NCBI GenBank assembly: GCA_964458575.1
Contig: CAYWMD010000056.1
Location: 1-41,858, forward strand
Direction of reading: 5' to 3'
Source of the DNA: CAYWMD01 sp964458575
GTDB taxonomy: Bacteria; Verrucomicrobiota; Verrucomicrobiia; Limisphaerales; JADLHS01
DNA: 41,858 nt
Part shown: piece by piece, positions 1-7,929 of the stretch
How the letters are laid out: each line of letters begins with the position of its first letter
Position numbering within the stretch: position 1 is the stretch's first letter
Made by a program: the position numbers and the translations under genes
The notes under the pieces: model-generated
Told to the model about the DNA's origin: nothing
The model's database searches: none
Seen by the model: only the letters and a program-made list of their open reading frames with translations

Positions 1-30
1 GGTCACTGGGACGAACTTTGGGTCAATTGA
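1..30 (+). CDS. Possible C-terminal end of an upstream gene (partial)
   Basis: Reading frame 1 is open from the window edge and ends in TGA at 28-30, giving the tail GHWDELWVN. This could be the last nine residues of a gene lying mostly outside the window, about 86 bases before the next gene. The stretch is too short to recognise a family, and it could be chance. Confidence 0.3.
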   Translation, partial: GHWDELWVN

Positions 31-116
31 TGGTGGTGGTGCGAAGTTGCGCCCCTGCTGCGTTGAGAGTGTATTTCTTGCTTTCAAAGCCAGCGGCAAC
101 ATTGAGACTTGAAACT

Positions 117-1199
117 ATGACTTCGCGGGAACGAGTCCTCACGGCGCTAGCGCATCAACCAACGGATCGGGTGCCGCGGTTGCTCTACGAGGAAGCCATC
201 GGCTACACGCCGCCCATTGCGCGACTGCTCGCGGGGAAATGTGCGTCTCAGACGCCGCGCGATTACTTCGGCATGGACATCACCAGCGTCTCGCTCAATC
301 CGACCACGCTGCCCCGCGAGCGATTTGCCTTGTGGCTTGGCGATGAATCGTCGGCAGCGCTCGCCAGCAGGGAGGTGGATGAATGGGGCGTGCGATGGCG
401 GGCTGGTGACTTCCACCATTTCGCCCAAATCGAATCGCCACTCCACGGCGTCGAAACCCACGGCCAACTTGAGCGGTATCCGTGGCCGGACTTGGATCAG
501 CCTTATCGGTTCGAGGGTTTGCGCGAGCGCGTGGCAAAGCTTCAGGCGCAAGGCCTGGCGGTGGCGGCGTTTGGCGGGTCGGTCTTTGAACAATCCTGGT
601 ATTTGCGCGGACTGGAAAATCTGATGACCGACCTGGCGGCGAAACCGGAGATAGCACGTCAACTCTTCCTGCGCACCGCCACGTTGCAACAACATGCCGC
701 ACGCGAATTCGCCCGTGCCGGTGTGGACATTCTTATCACCGGCGATGACATCGCGGGCCAAACCGGTCCATTGATCAGCCTGGGAATGTGGCGGCGCTTT
801 CTGAAGCCTCTGTTGGCGGCAACGGTGCACGTCGTGAAGGACGCCAATCCGGCCACCAAAGTTTTCTATCATTCGGACGGAAACGTCGAAGTGTTCATTC
901 CCGACCTGATCGAAATCGGGATAGACATTTTGAATCCCATTCAGCCTGAAGCCATGGACCCGGCGGCGATCAAACGGCAGTATGGCAACCGCCTCTCGTT
1001 TTGGGGCACGGTCAGTGTGCAACGAACCATGCCCCTCGGCACGCCGGACGACGTGCGCGCGGAAGTCCGCGACCGCATCCGCAACGTGGGCCACGGCGGC
1101 GGTTTGATCCTTGCACCCGCGCATGTGCTGGGCCCGGAGACGCCGTGGGAAAACATCGTCGCGTTCTTCGAGGCGGCGGACACTACGCCCGTTGTGTAG
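117..1199 (+). CDS. Uroporphyrinogen decarboxylase-family protein (URO-D/MtaA-like)
   Basis: This 360-residue protein resembles the URO-D superfamily, whose members are TIM barrels that either decarboxylate uroporphyrinogen or transfer methyl groups to corrinoid or coenzyme M partners. Features seen are the N-terminal TSRERVLTALAHQPTDRVP, which is typical of the methyltransferase-like branch, a central GDDIAGQTGPLIS segment, a YHSDGNVEVFIPDLIEIG segment, and the C-terminal GGGLILAPAHVLGPETPWEN. True HemE enzymes start differently and act in heme synthesis, and no other heme gene is nearby, so HemE itself is unlikely. The ATG at 117 was chosen because the family's conserved start begins there; an upstream in-frame ATG at 18 would add 33 unrelated residues. 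The substrate cannot be told from sequence. The family call is firm; the function is open. Confidence 0.85.
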   Translation: MTSRERVLTALAHQPTDRVPRLLYEEAIGYTPPIARLLAGKCASQTPRDYFGMDITSVSLNPTTLPRERFALWLGDESSAALASREVDEWGVRWRAGDFHHFAQIESPLHGVETHGQLERYPWPDLDQPYRFEGLRERVAKLQAQGLAVAAFGGSVFEQSWYLRGLENLMTDLAAKPEIARQLFLRTATLQQHAAREFARAGVDILITGDDIAGQTGPLISLGMWRRFLKPLLAATVHVVKDANPATKVFYHSDGNVEVFIPDLIEIGIDILNPIQPEAMDPAAIKRQYGNRLSFWGTVSVQRTMPLGTPDDVRAEVRDRIRNVGHGGGLILAPAHVLGPETPWENIVAFFEAADTTPVV

Positions 1200-1200
1200 C

Positions 1201-1240
1201 GCAGGTTTCCAAACCTGCTGTATCGCCGATTTCCAAGTCG
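1201..1240. repeat. Tandem small hairpins downstream of the URO-D-like gene
   Basis: Two short palindromes stand side by side. GCAGGTTT/AAACCTGC (1201-1218) has an 8-bp stem with a CC loop, and CGATTT/AAGTCG (1227-1240) has a 6-bp stem, also with a CC loop. The same design twice in a row suggests a dispersed repeat unit rather than a simple terminator, and there is no T-tract. It could still end transcription of the upstream gene. Confidence 0.5.
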
Positions 1241-1347
1241 ACACGGCGTGCGACGTTCGCAGCGATCCGCCGGCTGGAATTCGTTTGCCCTCCAACCCGA
1301 ATTCCTTAGGCTGCCTTCATCGTTTCGTTGGTGGAACCAAAGCACAC

Positions 1348-2451
1348 ATGAAAACATACGACATTGCATTGATTGGTGGCGACGGCACAGGTCCCGAAGT
1401 GGCCGCCGAGGGAGTTAAAGTTGCCGAAGTGGCCGCCAAGAAATTCGGCTTCAAAATCAACTGGCACAAATTCGATTTCGGCGGGGAGCGTTATCTCAAG
1501 ACCGGCGAAATCCTGCCCGACAGCGCCGTCGGCGAATTGCGCAAGTTCAAGGCGATTTATCTCGGCGCGGTTGGCCACCCACAGGTCAAGCCCGGCATTC
1601 TTGAGAAAGGAATCTTGCTCCGGTTGCGTTTTGAATTGGAGCAATACATCAATCTCCGCCCCGTGAAACTCTATCGCGCGGAAGATTGCCCGCTGAAGGA
1701 CAAAGGACCGGAGCACATTGATTTCATCGTGGTGCGCGAAAACAACGAGGGCCTTTACGCCGGCGCCGGCGGCAATCTTTTCAAAGGCACGCCGAGCGAA
1801 GTCGCCGTGCAGGAATCCATCAACACGCGACGCGGCGTGGATCGTTGCCTCAAATACGCCTTCGAACTGGCGAAACGACAACGCGGTGGCAAGCCGTGGA
1901 AGAACCTCAAGCCGGAAGACGTGAAAGCCGGCAAGACCACGCAACTCACGCTCTGCGGCAAAACCAACGTGCTTACCTACGCGTTCGACTTGTGGTGGCG
2001 CGGTTTCCAGGAAATGGCGCCCGCGTATCCCACCGTGAAGACCGATTACGCGCACGTAGATGCGATTTGCATGTGGTTCGTGAAGAACCCCGAGTGGTTC
2101 GATGTCATCGTCACCGACAACATGTTCGGCGACATCATCACCGATCTCGCGGCGATGATTCAGGGCGGACTGGGCGTGGCCGCGGGCGGCAACATCAATC
2201 CCGAAGGCACGAGCATGTTCGAGCCGATGGGCGGCAGCGCGCCGAAATACACCGGCCAGAATGTCATCAACCCCATCGCTGCCATCAACGCCGCCGGGAT
2301 GATGCTGGACTTCCTTGGCGAATCCAAAGCCGCCGCCGCCATCGAGAGCGCGGTGGTAAAGATCATCAACTCCAAGATCAAATCCCTCGCCGCCGGCAAG
2401 ATGGGTTACGGCACGCGGGAGGTTGGCGACTTGGTTGCCGCAGCCATCTAA
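1348..2451 (+). CDS. Isocitrate/isopropylmalate dehydrogenase family protein (probable LeuB-like)
   Basis: This 367-residue beta-decarboxylating dehydrogenase would oxidise a 3-substituted malate such as 3-isopropylmalate with NAD(P)+. It opens with the cofactor-fold start IALIGGDGTGPEV. It carries the substrate-site region RFELEQYINLRPVKLY with its arginines, the VVRENNEGLYAG segment, and the metal-binding aspartates in VIVTDNMFGDIITDLAAM. Near the end are GSAPKYTGQNVINPIA and the adjacent NINPEGTSMFEP. Length fits LeuB, and also tartrate or homoisocitrate dehydrogenases. No leuC, leuD or leuA lies nearby, so leucine synthesis is inferred from family only. The ATG at 1348 gives a standard N-terminus. 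Its stop codon overlaps the stop of the convergent AAA gene by four bases, so no terminator fits between them. Confidence 0.85.
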   Translation: MKTYDIALIGGDGTGPEVAAEGVKVAEVAAKKFGFKINWHKFDFGGERYLKTGEILPDSAVGELRKFKAIYLGAVGHPQVKPGILEKGILLRLRFELEQYINLRPVKLYRAEDCPLKDKGPEHIDFIVVRENNEGLYAGAGGNLFKGTPSEVAVQESINTRRGVDRCLKYAFELAKRQRGGKPWKNLKPEDVKAGKTTQLTLCGKTNVLTYAFDLWWRGFQEMAPAYPTVKTDYAHVDAICMWFVKNPEWFDVIVTDNMFGDIITDLAAMIQGGLGVAAGGNINPEGTSMFEPMGGSAPKYTGQNVINPIAAINAAGMMLDFLGESKAAAAIESAVVKIINSKIKSLAAGKMGYGTREVGDLVAAAI

Positions 2452-3971
2452 TCACACGGCACGGTGCGACCTGCCGCCCATTCGCGAATCTCGGCCACCT
2501 TCTCGGCCATGACGACGGAGAGCGGCTTGGTCTGCTGAATTTCAGCGAGCAAGTCGGCTTGCGTCAGCGACCGGCCTTGCGCGTGCGCGGTGTACATCGC
2601 CGACACGATGGCTTGCTCGATTTCCGATCCGGAAAAGCCGCTAGTCGCCTCCGCCAGCGCATCCAGGTCGAACTGAGCCGGTTTAAGACAACGTTTGCTG
2701 AGATGAATAGCCAGGACGTCCCGCCGCGTCCCCGGTGCCGGCAGGTCCACAAAAAAGATTTCATCAAACCGGCCCTTGCGCACCATTTCCGGCGGCAGAC
2801 GCGTGATGTCGTTCGCCGTTGCGACGAGAAAGACCGGCTTGCGCCGTTCGGACATCCACGTAAGCAACGCGCCGAGGATGCGGCGGGACAAACCGTCATC
2901 GTCATCGCCCACCGCCAGGCCCTTTTCGATTTCGTCCATCCACAGCACGCACGGCGACATGACCTCGGAGGTTTCGAGGGCTTTGCGCAGGTTGCGCTCG
3001 GTCTCGCCGTAATACTTGTTGTAGAGCACGCCGAAATCCAGTCGCAGCAGCGGCACGCCGAAGATGCCGGCGGCCGCCTTGGCCGCGAGGCTTTTGCCAC
3101 AACCCTGCACGCCCAGTAGCAGCACACCGCGCGGCGAATCGAGATTTGCCTGCGGCCCGTCAATGAAAAAGCTTTTGCGCACTTCAAGCCACTGACGCAG
3201 CCGTGTCATGCCGCCGATTTCGGAAAACTGCGCCGTTTCGTATTCAAACGACAGCGGTGAGTCGTGCCCCAGCAACTCATACTTCGCACGCATGACCTCC
3301 GGGATGTCGGATTCCGCAATCACGCCGTCGTCGTTGATGGCCTTGAGCGCGAGGCGGCGGGCGTCGGTGGCCGTGAGGCCGGCGAGATTGCGAACGAGCA
3401 GGTCGAGTGCCTTGTTGGTGGTTTGCACGTCGCGGCGACCGTGCGTGGCGCCCCAGTCCGCCGCCGTGTCGAGCACAATGCCGCGCAACTCGCCGAGCGA
3501 CGGCAACGGCAGGCGGAAATGGCCGGCAAACGGACGCAACTCCTCAGGCAACTGGATCGTGTGGCTCACGAGCACGACGGTCGAGTAATGCCTGGCGTAG
3601 CTCAACGCGATGTCCTTCAAATGCCGCACGTGTACGGCGTCCTGGAGATACGGATGGAAGTCCAGCAACACGAACAGGCCGTAGGAAGCCGAGGATCTGA
3701 TGAAATGAAGCACCTCCTGCGATTTGAGCACGGATTGCTGGGGCTGGTCGCAGGGCTCGAAGGCCTGCAAGCCGTCGGTGACGGTCCAGCGGTAAGCCTT
3801 GAGTTGGAGGCGTTGACCGATTTGCCGCACCAGCCCGACGATCTGCGGTTCTTCGTTGCTCTCCACGGCAATCAACGGCGTGCGCGACCGGATGATGGCT
3901 TCCAGGTCGTGCAGGGGACTCTCGGTCACGAGCGTTCCCGCTTGGGTGAGCTTTGCTGTCGGTTGGTTCAT
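2448..3971 (-). CDS. Ycf46-type AAA+ ATPase
   Basis: This 507-residue protein has a divergent N-terminal half (about 1-240) and a C-terminal AAA+ module. The Walker A motif is GVQGCGKS at about 287-294, Walker B is VLWMDE at about 342-347, the sensor-1 region is VFLVATANDI, and arginine-finger residues lie in MVRKGRFDE at about 397-405. The N-terminal half contains IIRSRTPLIAVESNEE, as seen in Ycf46 proteins, which are known from cyanobacteria and plastids and linked there to carbon and light responses. It likely uses ATP to remodel a protein or nucleic-acid partner, which is unknown here. The ATG at 3971 starts the family-like sequence; an earlier in-frame start at 4043 would run into the inverted repeat upstream. 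It is transcribed divergently from the deaminase gene. Confidence 0.85.
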   Translation of the reverse strand: MNQPTAKLTQAGTLVTESPLHDLEAIIRSRTPLIAVESNEEPQIVGLVRQIGQRLQLKAYRWTVTDGLQAFEPCDQPQQSVLKSQEVLHFIRSSASYGLFVLLDFHPYLQDAVHVRHLKDIALSYARHYSTVVLVSHTIQLPEELRPFAGHFRLPLPSLGELRGIVLDTAADWGATHGRRDVQTTNKALDLLVRNLAGLTATDARRLALKAINDDGVIAESDIPEVMRAKYELLGHDSPLSFEYETAQFSEIGGMTRLRQWLEVRKSFFIDGPQANLDSPRGVLLLGVQGCGKSLAAKAAAGIFGVPLLRLDFGVLYNKYYGETERNLRKALETSEVMSPCVLWMDEIEKGLAVGDDDDGLSRRILGALLTWMSERRKPVFLVATANDITRLPPEMVRKGRFDEIFFVDLPAPGTRRDVLAIHLSKRCLKPAQFDLDALAEATSGFSGSEIEQAIVSAMYTAHAQGRSLTQADLLAEIQQTKPLSVVMAEKVAEIREWAAGRTVPCD

Positions 3972-4047
3972 GTCATTGCGGTAAACCTCGCGCACAATGC
4001 CGATGGCGCACAAGAAAAAACCCGCGGCCTGCGACCACCCCAATTTG

Positions 4048-4113
4048 GTAGCAGCCGACGTGAGGAGGTTCGGACGTTCTTTTTGATTTGAGCCTTCTCA
4101 CGTCGGCTGCTAC
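4048..4113. repeat. Inverted repeat with GACGTGAGGAG core, between divergent genes
   Basis: The left arm GTAGCAGCCGACGTGAGGAG (4048-4067) pairs with 4093-4113, where 20 of 21 bases match, around a 24-base loop. Related copies sit at 6119-6280, 18394-18410, 19189-19267 and 22751-22817, so this is a dispersed palindromic repeat. It fills the space between two divergent genes and could form a strong hairpin in either transcript leader. Confidence 0.8.
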
Positions 4114-4123
4114 GAATGAACAC

Positions 4124-4561
4124 ATGGACCCATTCTTACAAGCCGCGATTGACGAAGCGAAGAAAGGCGTGGCCGCCGGCGGCATCCCCATTGGTTCGGT
4201 ACTCGTGCTCGACGGCAAGATCATCGGGCGCGGACACAACCAGCGCGTGCAGCACGGCAGCGTGATTCATCACGCGGAGATGAATTGCCTCGAAAACGCC
4301 GGGCGGCAAAAGGCGGCGGTTTATCAACGCTGCGTGCTTTATTCCACCCTCTCGCCCTGCCCGATGTGCAGTGGCGCCGCGTTGCTTTACAAGATTCCGC
4401 ACATCGTCGTCGGCGAAAACGTCACATTCCAAGGTCCGGAGGCATACGTGCGTTCGCAGGGCGTGAAGGTGGAAATCCTTAACGACCCGACCTGCATCCA
4501 ACTCATGCGCGATTTCATCAAGGCAAGGCCCGAGTTGTGGAATGAGGATATCGGAGTTTGA
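4124..4561 (+). CDS. Cytosine deaminase of the yeast FCY1 type (nucleoside deaminase family)
   Basis: This 145-residue zinc enzyme should hydrolytically deaminate cytosine or a related base in the cytoplasm (pyrimidine salvage). The zinc and catalytic residues are seen as HAE at 50-52 (His ligand plus proton-shuttle Glu) and PCPMC at 78-82 with Cys79 and Cys82. The rest tracks yeast cytosine deaminase closely from memory: GGIPIG near the start, IPHIVVGENVTF in the middle, and a tail ending RPELWNEDIGV that mirrors the yeast tail. This C-terminus argues against TadA, which acts on tRNA, and against guanine deaminase. The ATG at 4124 puts the family start at residue 1; an upstream ATG at 4088 lies inside the repeat arm. 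Substrate specificity is inference. Confidence 0.8.
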   Translation: MDPFLQAAIDEAKKGVAAGGIPIGSVLVLDGKIIGRGHNQRVQHGSVIHHAEMNCLENAGRQKAAVYQRCVLYSTLSPCPMCSGAALLYKIPHIVVGENVTFQGPEAYVRSQGVKVEILNDPTCIQLMRDFIKARPELWNEDIGV

Positions 4562-4610
4562 TTCATCTACTGGGAACCAAAAGTGATCTCCGAGCCGCCC
4601 CTCACCCCGT

Positions 4611-4637
4611 CCCTCTCCCCATCGAATGAGGAGAGGG
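4611..4637. terminator. Hairpin between convergent genes, part of a CCCTCTCC repeat
   Basis: CCCTCTCC (4611-4618) pairs perfectly with GGAGAGGG (4630-4637) over an 11-base loop. It lies between the stops of two convergent genes and could act as a two-way terminator, but there is no T-tract. The wording CACCCCGTCCCTC recurs in looser form near 8790-8825, so it may be a repeat element that serves as a terminator. Confidence 0.4.
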
Positions 4638-4682
4638 TGGCCAACGGTCGGGCGAGGGGATTCGTTCCGTACGTTCTGAAAG

Positions 4683-6047
4683 TTATTGCTGCGCCGGTTT
4701 CAACGCCGGGTCATCAAGGTCGAGCCGATAAAGCACCTGGTTGTAATCAAAGCGTGGCGTGGGTTGCGGCCGGTCGGCGAAAGTGTGCGTGTAAGTCCCT
4801 TCAAAGATCAGCACCGGCGAGTTGGTGGGCGTGAATTCGGGATGCAACCGCGGATTGTAGAACGTGTAGTTGTCATGGCTCAGGATTTTGACGGCCTTGC
4901 CCCAGGGGCCGGTCGGCGCGTCCGCCTCAGCGTACCAGAGTTCACCGAACGCCGAAGGTTTGCCCAGCGCTTCCATGAAAACCGTAACCCACCGTTTGCG
5001 CCATGGATTCCACGCGATGCTGCCGCTGTGCGGTTTTACGGCGCGGCCATCGGGAGAAGCGAGTGCTGACTGCGTCGGCAGCACTTCCCAGGCGTTGGTG
5101 TCCTTCCAGCCCTCGAAGGTCGCGGGACAACGCAAGGCCGGCAGCGGGTTGCCGAACAAGACCCACTCGCGCTTCACGTCGTCGCGCCAGAAAACCGGAT
5201 GACCGTCCGGCATCGGCGGTCGTTGCGGAGTTGATTCCGATTTCGTCCAAACTACACGGAGTCGTTCAAAGACCGATTGGGTGTCATTCCAAACGCACAA
5301 TCCCCACTCGTAGGATTCCATCGGTGGTTTGATTTTCATGTAGGAAGCGACCAAGTGCGCTGTGCCGCTTTTGTCAGGCAAGCTCACGTATCCCGTGAGC
5401 CAGGTCGGGCCGTCGCCGGGCATTTTGGCGACGGCTCGGGGAATTCCTTTGTCGTTCGTGAAGTAATCCAAGTTCAATCGGACGGGCGGTTCAAATGAGG
5501 CGAGCGGCTGGATGGCACTCGTGGCACTGGTCGCGTCGAAGATGCCGAGCGGATAAGTCGGCATGGTCGTATCGCCCCAAAGCCAGAAAAGTTTTCCGCG
5601 ATGGACGGCGTTCTGGACGCTGTCGCAACCGAACACGCCGGACTCCCGCCAGTCCAGTTCGCTTCTGAGCTTCTGGCTTTCGGCAAACAATCCAGCCCCG
5701 GTGATCCGGCCAAGCCGTTTCGCGATGATCGTGCGGCGGACTTCGACGCGCAGCGTCTTACCCGGTTCAGGTTTCAACCGAACGCCACGATAACCAAAAC
5801 CGTCCTTGGGAACTTCGTAGCCGTGCCCGATGACGTCGAACCATGTTTCGCGGCCCATGAGTTCAGGCGAGTCCAACGCGATGACACCGGCATTGTCAGA
5901 GATGAAACGGGACTGGTGCGTGGTGCGGAGTTCCACCAGCGGCACCGGCCAGCCGCTCGTCGCTTCAACGATTTCAATCCGACAGGGCGAGGAACCGGCG
6001 AACGCCGTGCTCCCCAGGGCCAGGATCAGGGCGAAATGACGAATCAT
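4683..6047 (-). CDS. Secreted protein, probable beta-propeller, function unknown
   Basis: This 454-residue protein starts with a Sec signal peptide (MIRHFALILALGSTAFAGSS, cleavage after about residue 18). A short beta-rich region follows (about 20-105, containing WPVPLVELRTTHQSRF), then a long domain with repeated WLWGD, HPVFWRDD, SIAWNPWRKRWV and GELWYAEAD-like segments. The aromatic blades and the phrases YNPRLHPEF and VLIFEGTYT recall five-bladed propellers of the GH43/DUF4185 type, which bind or cleave glycans. I cannot assign catalytic acids, so enzyme activity is not claimed. It probably acts in the periplasm or outside the cell. It is a lone gene convergent with the deaminase. Confidence 0.65.
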   Translation of the reverse strand: MIRHFALILALGSTAFAGSSPCRIEIVEATSGWPVPLVELRTTHQSRFISDNAGVIALDSPELMGRETWFDVIGHGYEVPKDGFGYRGVRLKPEPGKTLRVEVRRTIIAKRLGRITGAGLFAESQKLRSELDWRESGVFGCDSVQNAVHRGKLFWLWGDTTMPTYPLGIFDATSATSAIQPLASFEPPVRLNLDYFTNDKGIPRAVAKMPGDGPTWLTGYVSLPDKSGTAHLVASYMKIKPPMESYEWGLCVWNDTQSVFERLRVVWTKSESTPQRPPMPDGHPVFWRDDVKREWVLFGNPLPALRCPATFEGWKDTNAWEVLPTQSALASPDGRAVKPHSGSIAWNPWRKRWVTVFMEALGKPSAFGELWYAEADAPTGPWGKAVKILSHDNYTFYNPRLHPEFTPTNSPVLIFEGTYTHTFADRPQPTPRFDYNQVLYRLDLDDPALKPAQQ

Positions 6048-6118
6048 GGACGACTCACTGCTGATACGGGTGTCACATTACGCGGCGACTTCACCGCGTG
6101 TTTCCAACTGAATTGTTA

Positions 6119-6280
6119 AGCGACGTGAGCCTATCCATGAAACGGAGCGCCGGCTTGCGGCCGGCTTTGGTCATTCGCCAGTCCAAAAGCCGGTCACAGA
6201 CCGGCGCTGCTACCTTTGGCTTCATGGCCCGATGCTCCAACTTTCCGGTTGGTGGAGTTTTCCTCACGTCGGCGGCTACA
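6119..6280. repeat. Composite palindromic repeat upstream of a secreted-protein gene
   Basis: The outer ends carry the GACGTGAG core (6122-6129) and its complement in CCTCACGTCGGCGGCTAC (6262-6279). Inside are a left arm GGAGCGCCGGCTTGCGGCCG (6144-6163) and a right arm near 6186-6211, where about 20 of 26 bases pair. This nested layout accounts for most of the 240 bases between the secreted-protein gene and clpX. Confidence 0.65.
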
Positions 6281-6288
6281 GACAAAGA

Positions 6289-7590
6289 CTACGCCGCTTC
6301 CTGATCCTGCTTCCGGCGCACAATCGGCTGGCTTTCGCCCAGCACCACGGGTTTTGTGATTTTGACGTGCAGAATGTCGCCGCTTTCGGGCACCTCATAC
6401 ATCAGATCGAGCATCAACTTCTCAATCAATCCGCGCAACGCGCGCGCGCCCGTGCCCTTTTTATGTGCCTGCGCTGCAAGTTCGCGCAACGCGTCGGGGG
6501 AAAATTCCAGTTCCACGCCTTCCATGGCCATCAACTTGGCGAATTGTTTGGTCAGGGCGTTCTTTGGCTCGGTGAGGATTGATACCAATTGATCCTCCGT
6601 CAGTTCCGCCAACGTCGTGACCACCGGCAACCGGCCTACAAATTCGGGGATGAAACCAAAGTTCAAGACGTCCTCGGGCTCGACGTGCTGCAAAATCTCA
6701 TCCCGGGCCGTCGAGGCGGCTTTCTGCGCTTCACCAATTGCACCAAAACCCATCGTGTGCCGGCCCATCCGCCGTTGGATGACCTTTTCCAGGCCGATGA
6801 ACGCCCCGCCGCAAATGAACAATATGTTCGTCGTGTCCACCTTGATGTATTCCTGCTGCGGATGCTTGCGTCCACCCTGCGGCGGCACGTTGCAGATCGT
6901 GCCTTCGAGAATTTTCAACAACGCCTGTTGCACGCCCTCGCCGGAAACGTCGCGCGTGATGGACGGTCCTTCGGCCTTGCGCGTGATCTTGTCAATCTCA
7001 TCAATGTAAACAATGCCGCGTTGGGCGCGCTTCACGTCGTAATCGGCGCTTTGCAACAGACGGAGGATGATGTTCTCCACATCCTCACCCACGTAACCGG
7101 CTTCGGTAAGCGTGGTGGCGTCGGCGATGGCGAAGGGCACATCGAGAATCCGCGCGAGCGTCCGGGCGAGCAACGTCTTGCCCGAACCGGTCGGGCCGAT
7201 CATCAGAATGTTGCTCTTCTCGATCTCCACGTCCGCGTGCGGGCCGGAATCGGGCGGCATCGCCGCTTCGCCCGGATTGGTTGGGTCGGGCGGGGCCAGG
7301 GGTCGAATGCGCTTGTAGTGATTGTGCACCGCCACGGCCAGGGTTTTCTTGGCTTGGTCCTGGCCGACGCAATATTGATCCAGCTGCCGTCGGATTTCCG
7401 CGGGCCTGGGCACGGTAAACTTCGGCTGGCGCTTTTGCTGTTGAAGCTGAAGTTCGCGATCCAGGACGTTCTTGCAGAGAATGACGCAGTTGTCGCAGAT
7501 ATAAACGCCCGGGCCTTCAATGAGCCGGCGCACTTCCGCGTGCGACTTGCCGCAGAAACTGCACATTGTGATGGTGGTGGGACGCGCCAC
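6289..7590 (-). CDS. clpX: ATP-dependent Clp protease ATP-binding subunit ClpX
   Basis: This 433-residue AAA+ unfoldase forms a ring that recognises tagged proteins, unfolds them and feeds them to ClpP in the cytoplasm. The N-terminal zinc-binding domain has Cys10, Cys13, Cys32 and Cys35. Walker A is GPTGSGKT at 132-139, and Walker B follows in GIVYIDEIDKI near residue 200. The pore-loop region and the ClpP-contacting loop lie in the middle. The C-terminal part has EFVGRLPVVTTL and GARALRGLIEKLMLDLMYE, all standard ClpX. A slightly long linker rich in Pro and Gly (about 98-120) separates the zinc domain from the AAA module. It is transcribed after clpP and a small membrane-protein gene, probably as one operon. 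Confidence 0.97.
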   Translation of the reverse strand: MARPTTITMCSFCGKSHAEVRRLIEGPGVYICDNCVILCKNVLDRELQLQQQKRQPKFTVPRPAEIRRQLDQYCVGQDQAKKTLAVAVHNHYKRIRPLAPPDPTNPGEAAMPPDSGPHADVEIEKSNILMIGPTGSGKTLLARTLARILDVPFAIADATTLTEAGYVGEDVENIILRLLQSADYDVKRAQRGIVYIDEIDKITRKAEGPSITRDVSGEGVQQALLKILEGTICNVPPQGGRKHPQQEYIKVDTTNILFICGGAFIGLEKVIQRRMGRHTMGFGAIGEAQKAASTARDEILQHVEPEDVLNFGFIPEFVGRLPVVTTLAELTEDQLVSILTEPKNALTKQFAKLMAMEGVELEFSPDALRELAAQAHKKGTGARALRGLIEKLMLDLMYEVPESGDILHVKITKPVVLGESQPIVRRKQDQEAA

Positions 7591-7610
7591 GGAAATTTAC
7601 GATTGATGAT

Positions 7611-7910
7611 TTACGATTGTGGACCGAGGGCATGGCGAATCTGACGCATGCGCTTAACCGTGGACAGCCCCAAGCTGATCTGAACGAGGTTCAAAGCCGC
7701 AAATAGGGCGACAATCGGCCAATAATCTGGCAAGAAATAGAGGCCTGTCAGGGCAAGGCAAAAACACAACACATTCAAAACCATGGTACAGACGTTAGAC
7801 TGTTCCAGCATACAAAGCTCGGCGGCGGCGACCCGCGGACTTCTATCCATCAGCCATGTTTTCCAGCGGGCTCCGAATCTATCGAATCTATTTGCTTCGG
7901 CTTCGGTCAT
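7611..7910 (-). CDS. Small two-helix membrane protein between clpP and clpX
   Basis: This 99-residue protein starts MTEAEANRFDRFGARWKTWL and has two hydrophobic stretches, about 42-60 (CTMVLNVLCFCLALTGLYF) and 64-80 (PIVALFAALNLVQISLG), with a basic tail. I do not recognise a family. The ATG at 7910 lies 19 bases after the clpP stop, with a GAGG at a usable distance upstream. The frame also stays open upstream inside clpP, but that part is low-complexity Arg/Ser and is just clpP read in another frame. Its position suggests co-transcription with the Clp protease genes and perhaps a role in presenting or regulating membrane substrates, which is inference. Confidence 0.6.
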   Translation of the reverse strand: MTEAEANRFDRFGARWKTWLMDRSPRVAAAELCMLEQSNVCTMVLNVLCFCLALTGLYFLPDYWPIVALFAALNLVQISLGLSTVKRMRQIRHALGPQS

Positions 7911-7929
7911 ATTCTGGCCTCGATTCTGT

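Noticed and set aside
147..1295. A 382-codon minus-strand frame opposite the URO-D-like gene
   Set aside because: Shadow of the well-supported gene; no start context or motif.
1845..3119. A 424-codon plus-strand frame spanning the end of the dehydrogenase gene and the AAA gene
   Set aside because: It crosses two clear genes in other frames and consists mostly of Arg/His/Gly runs.
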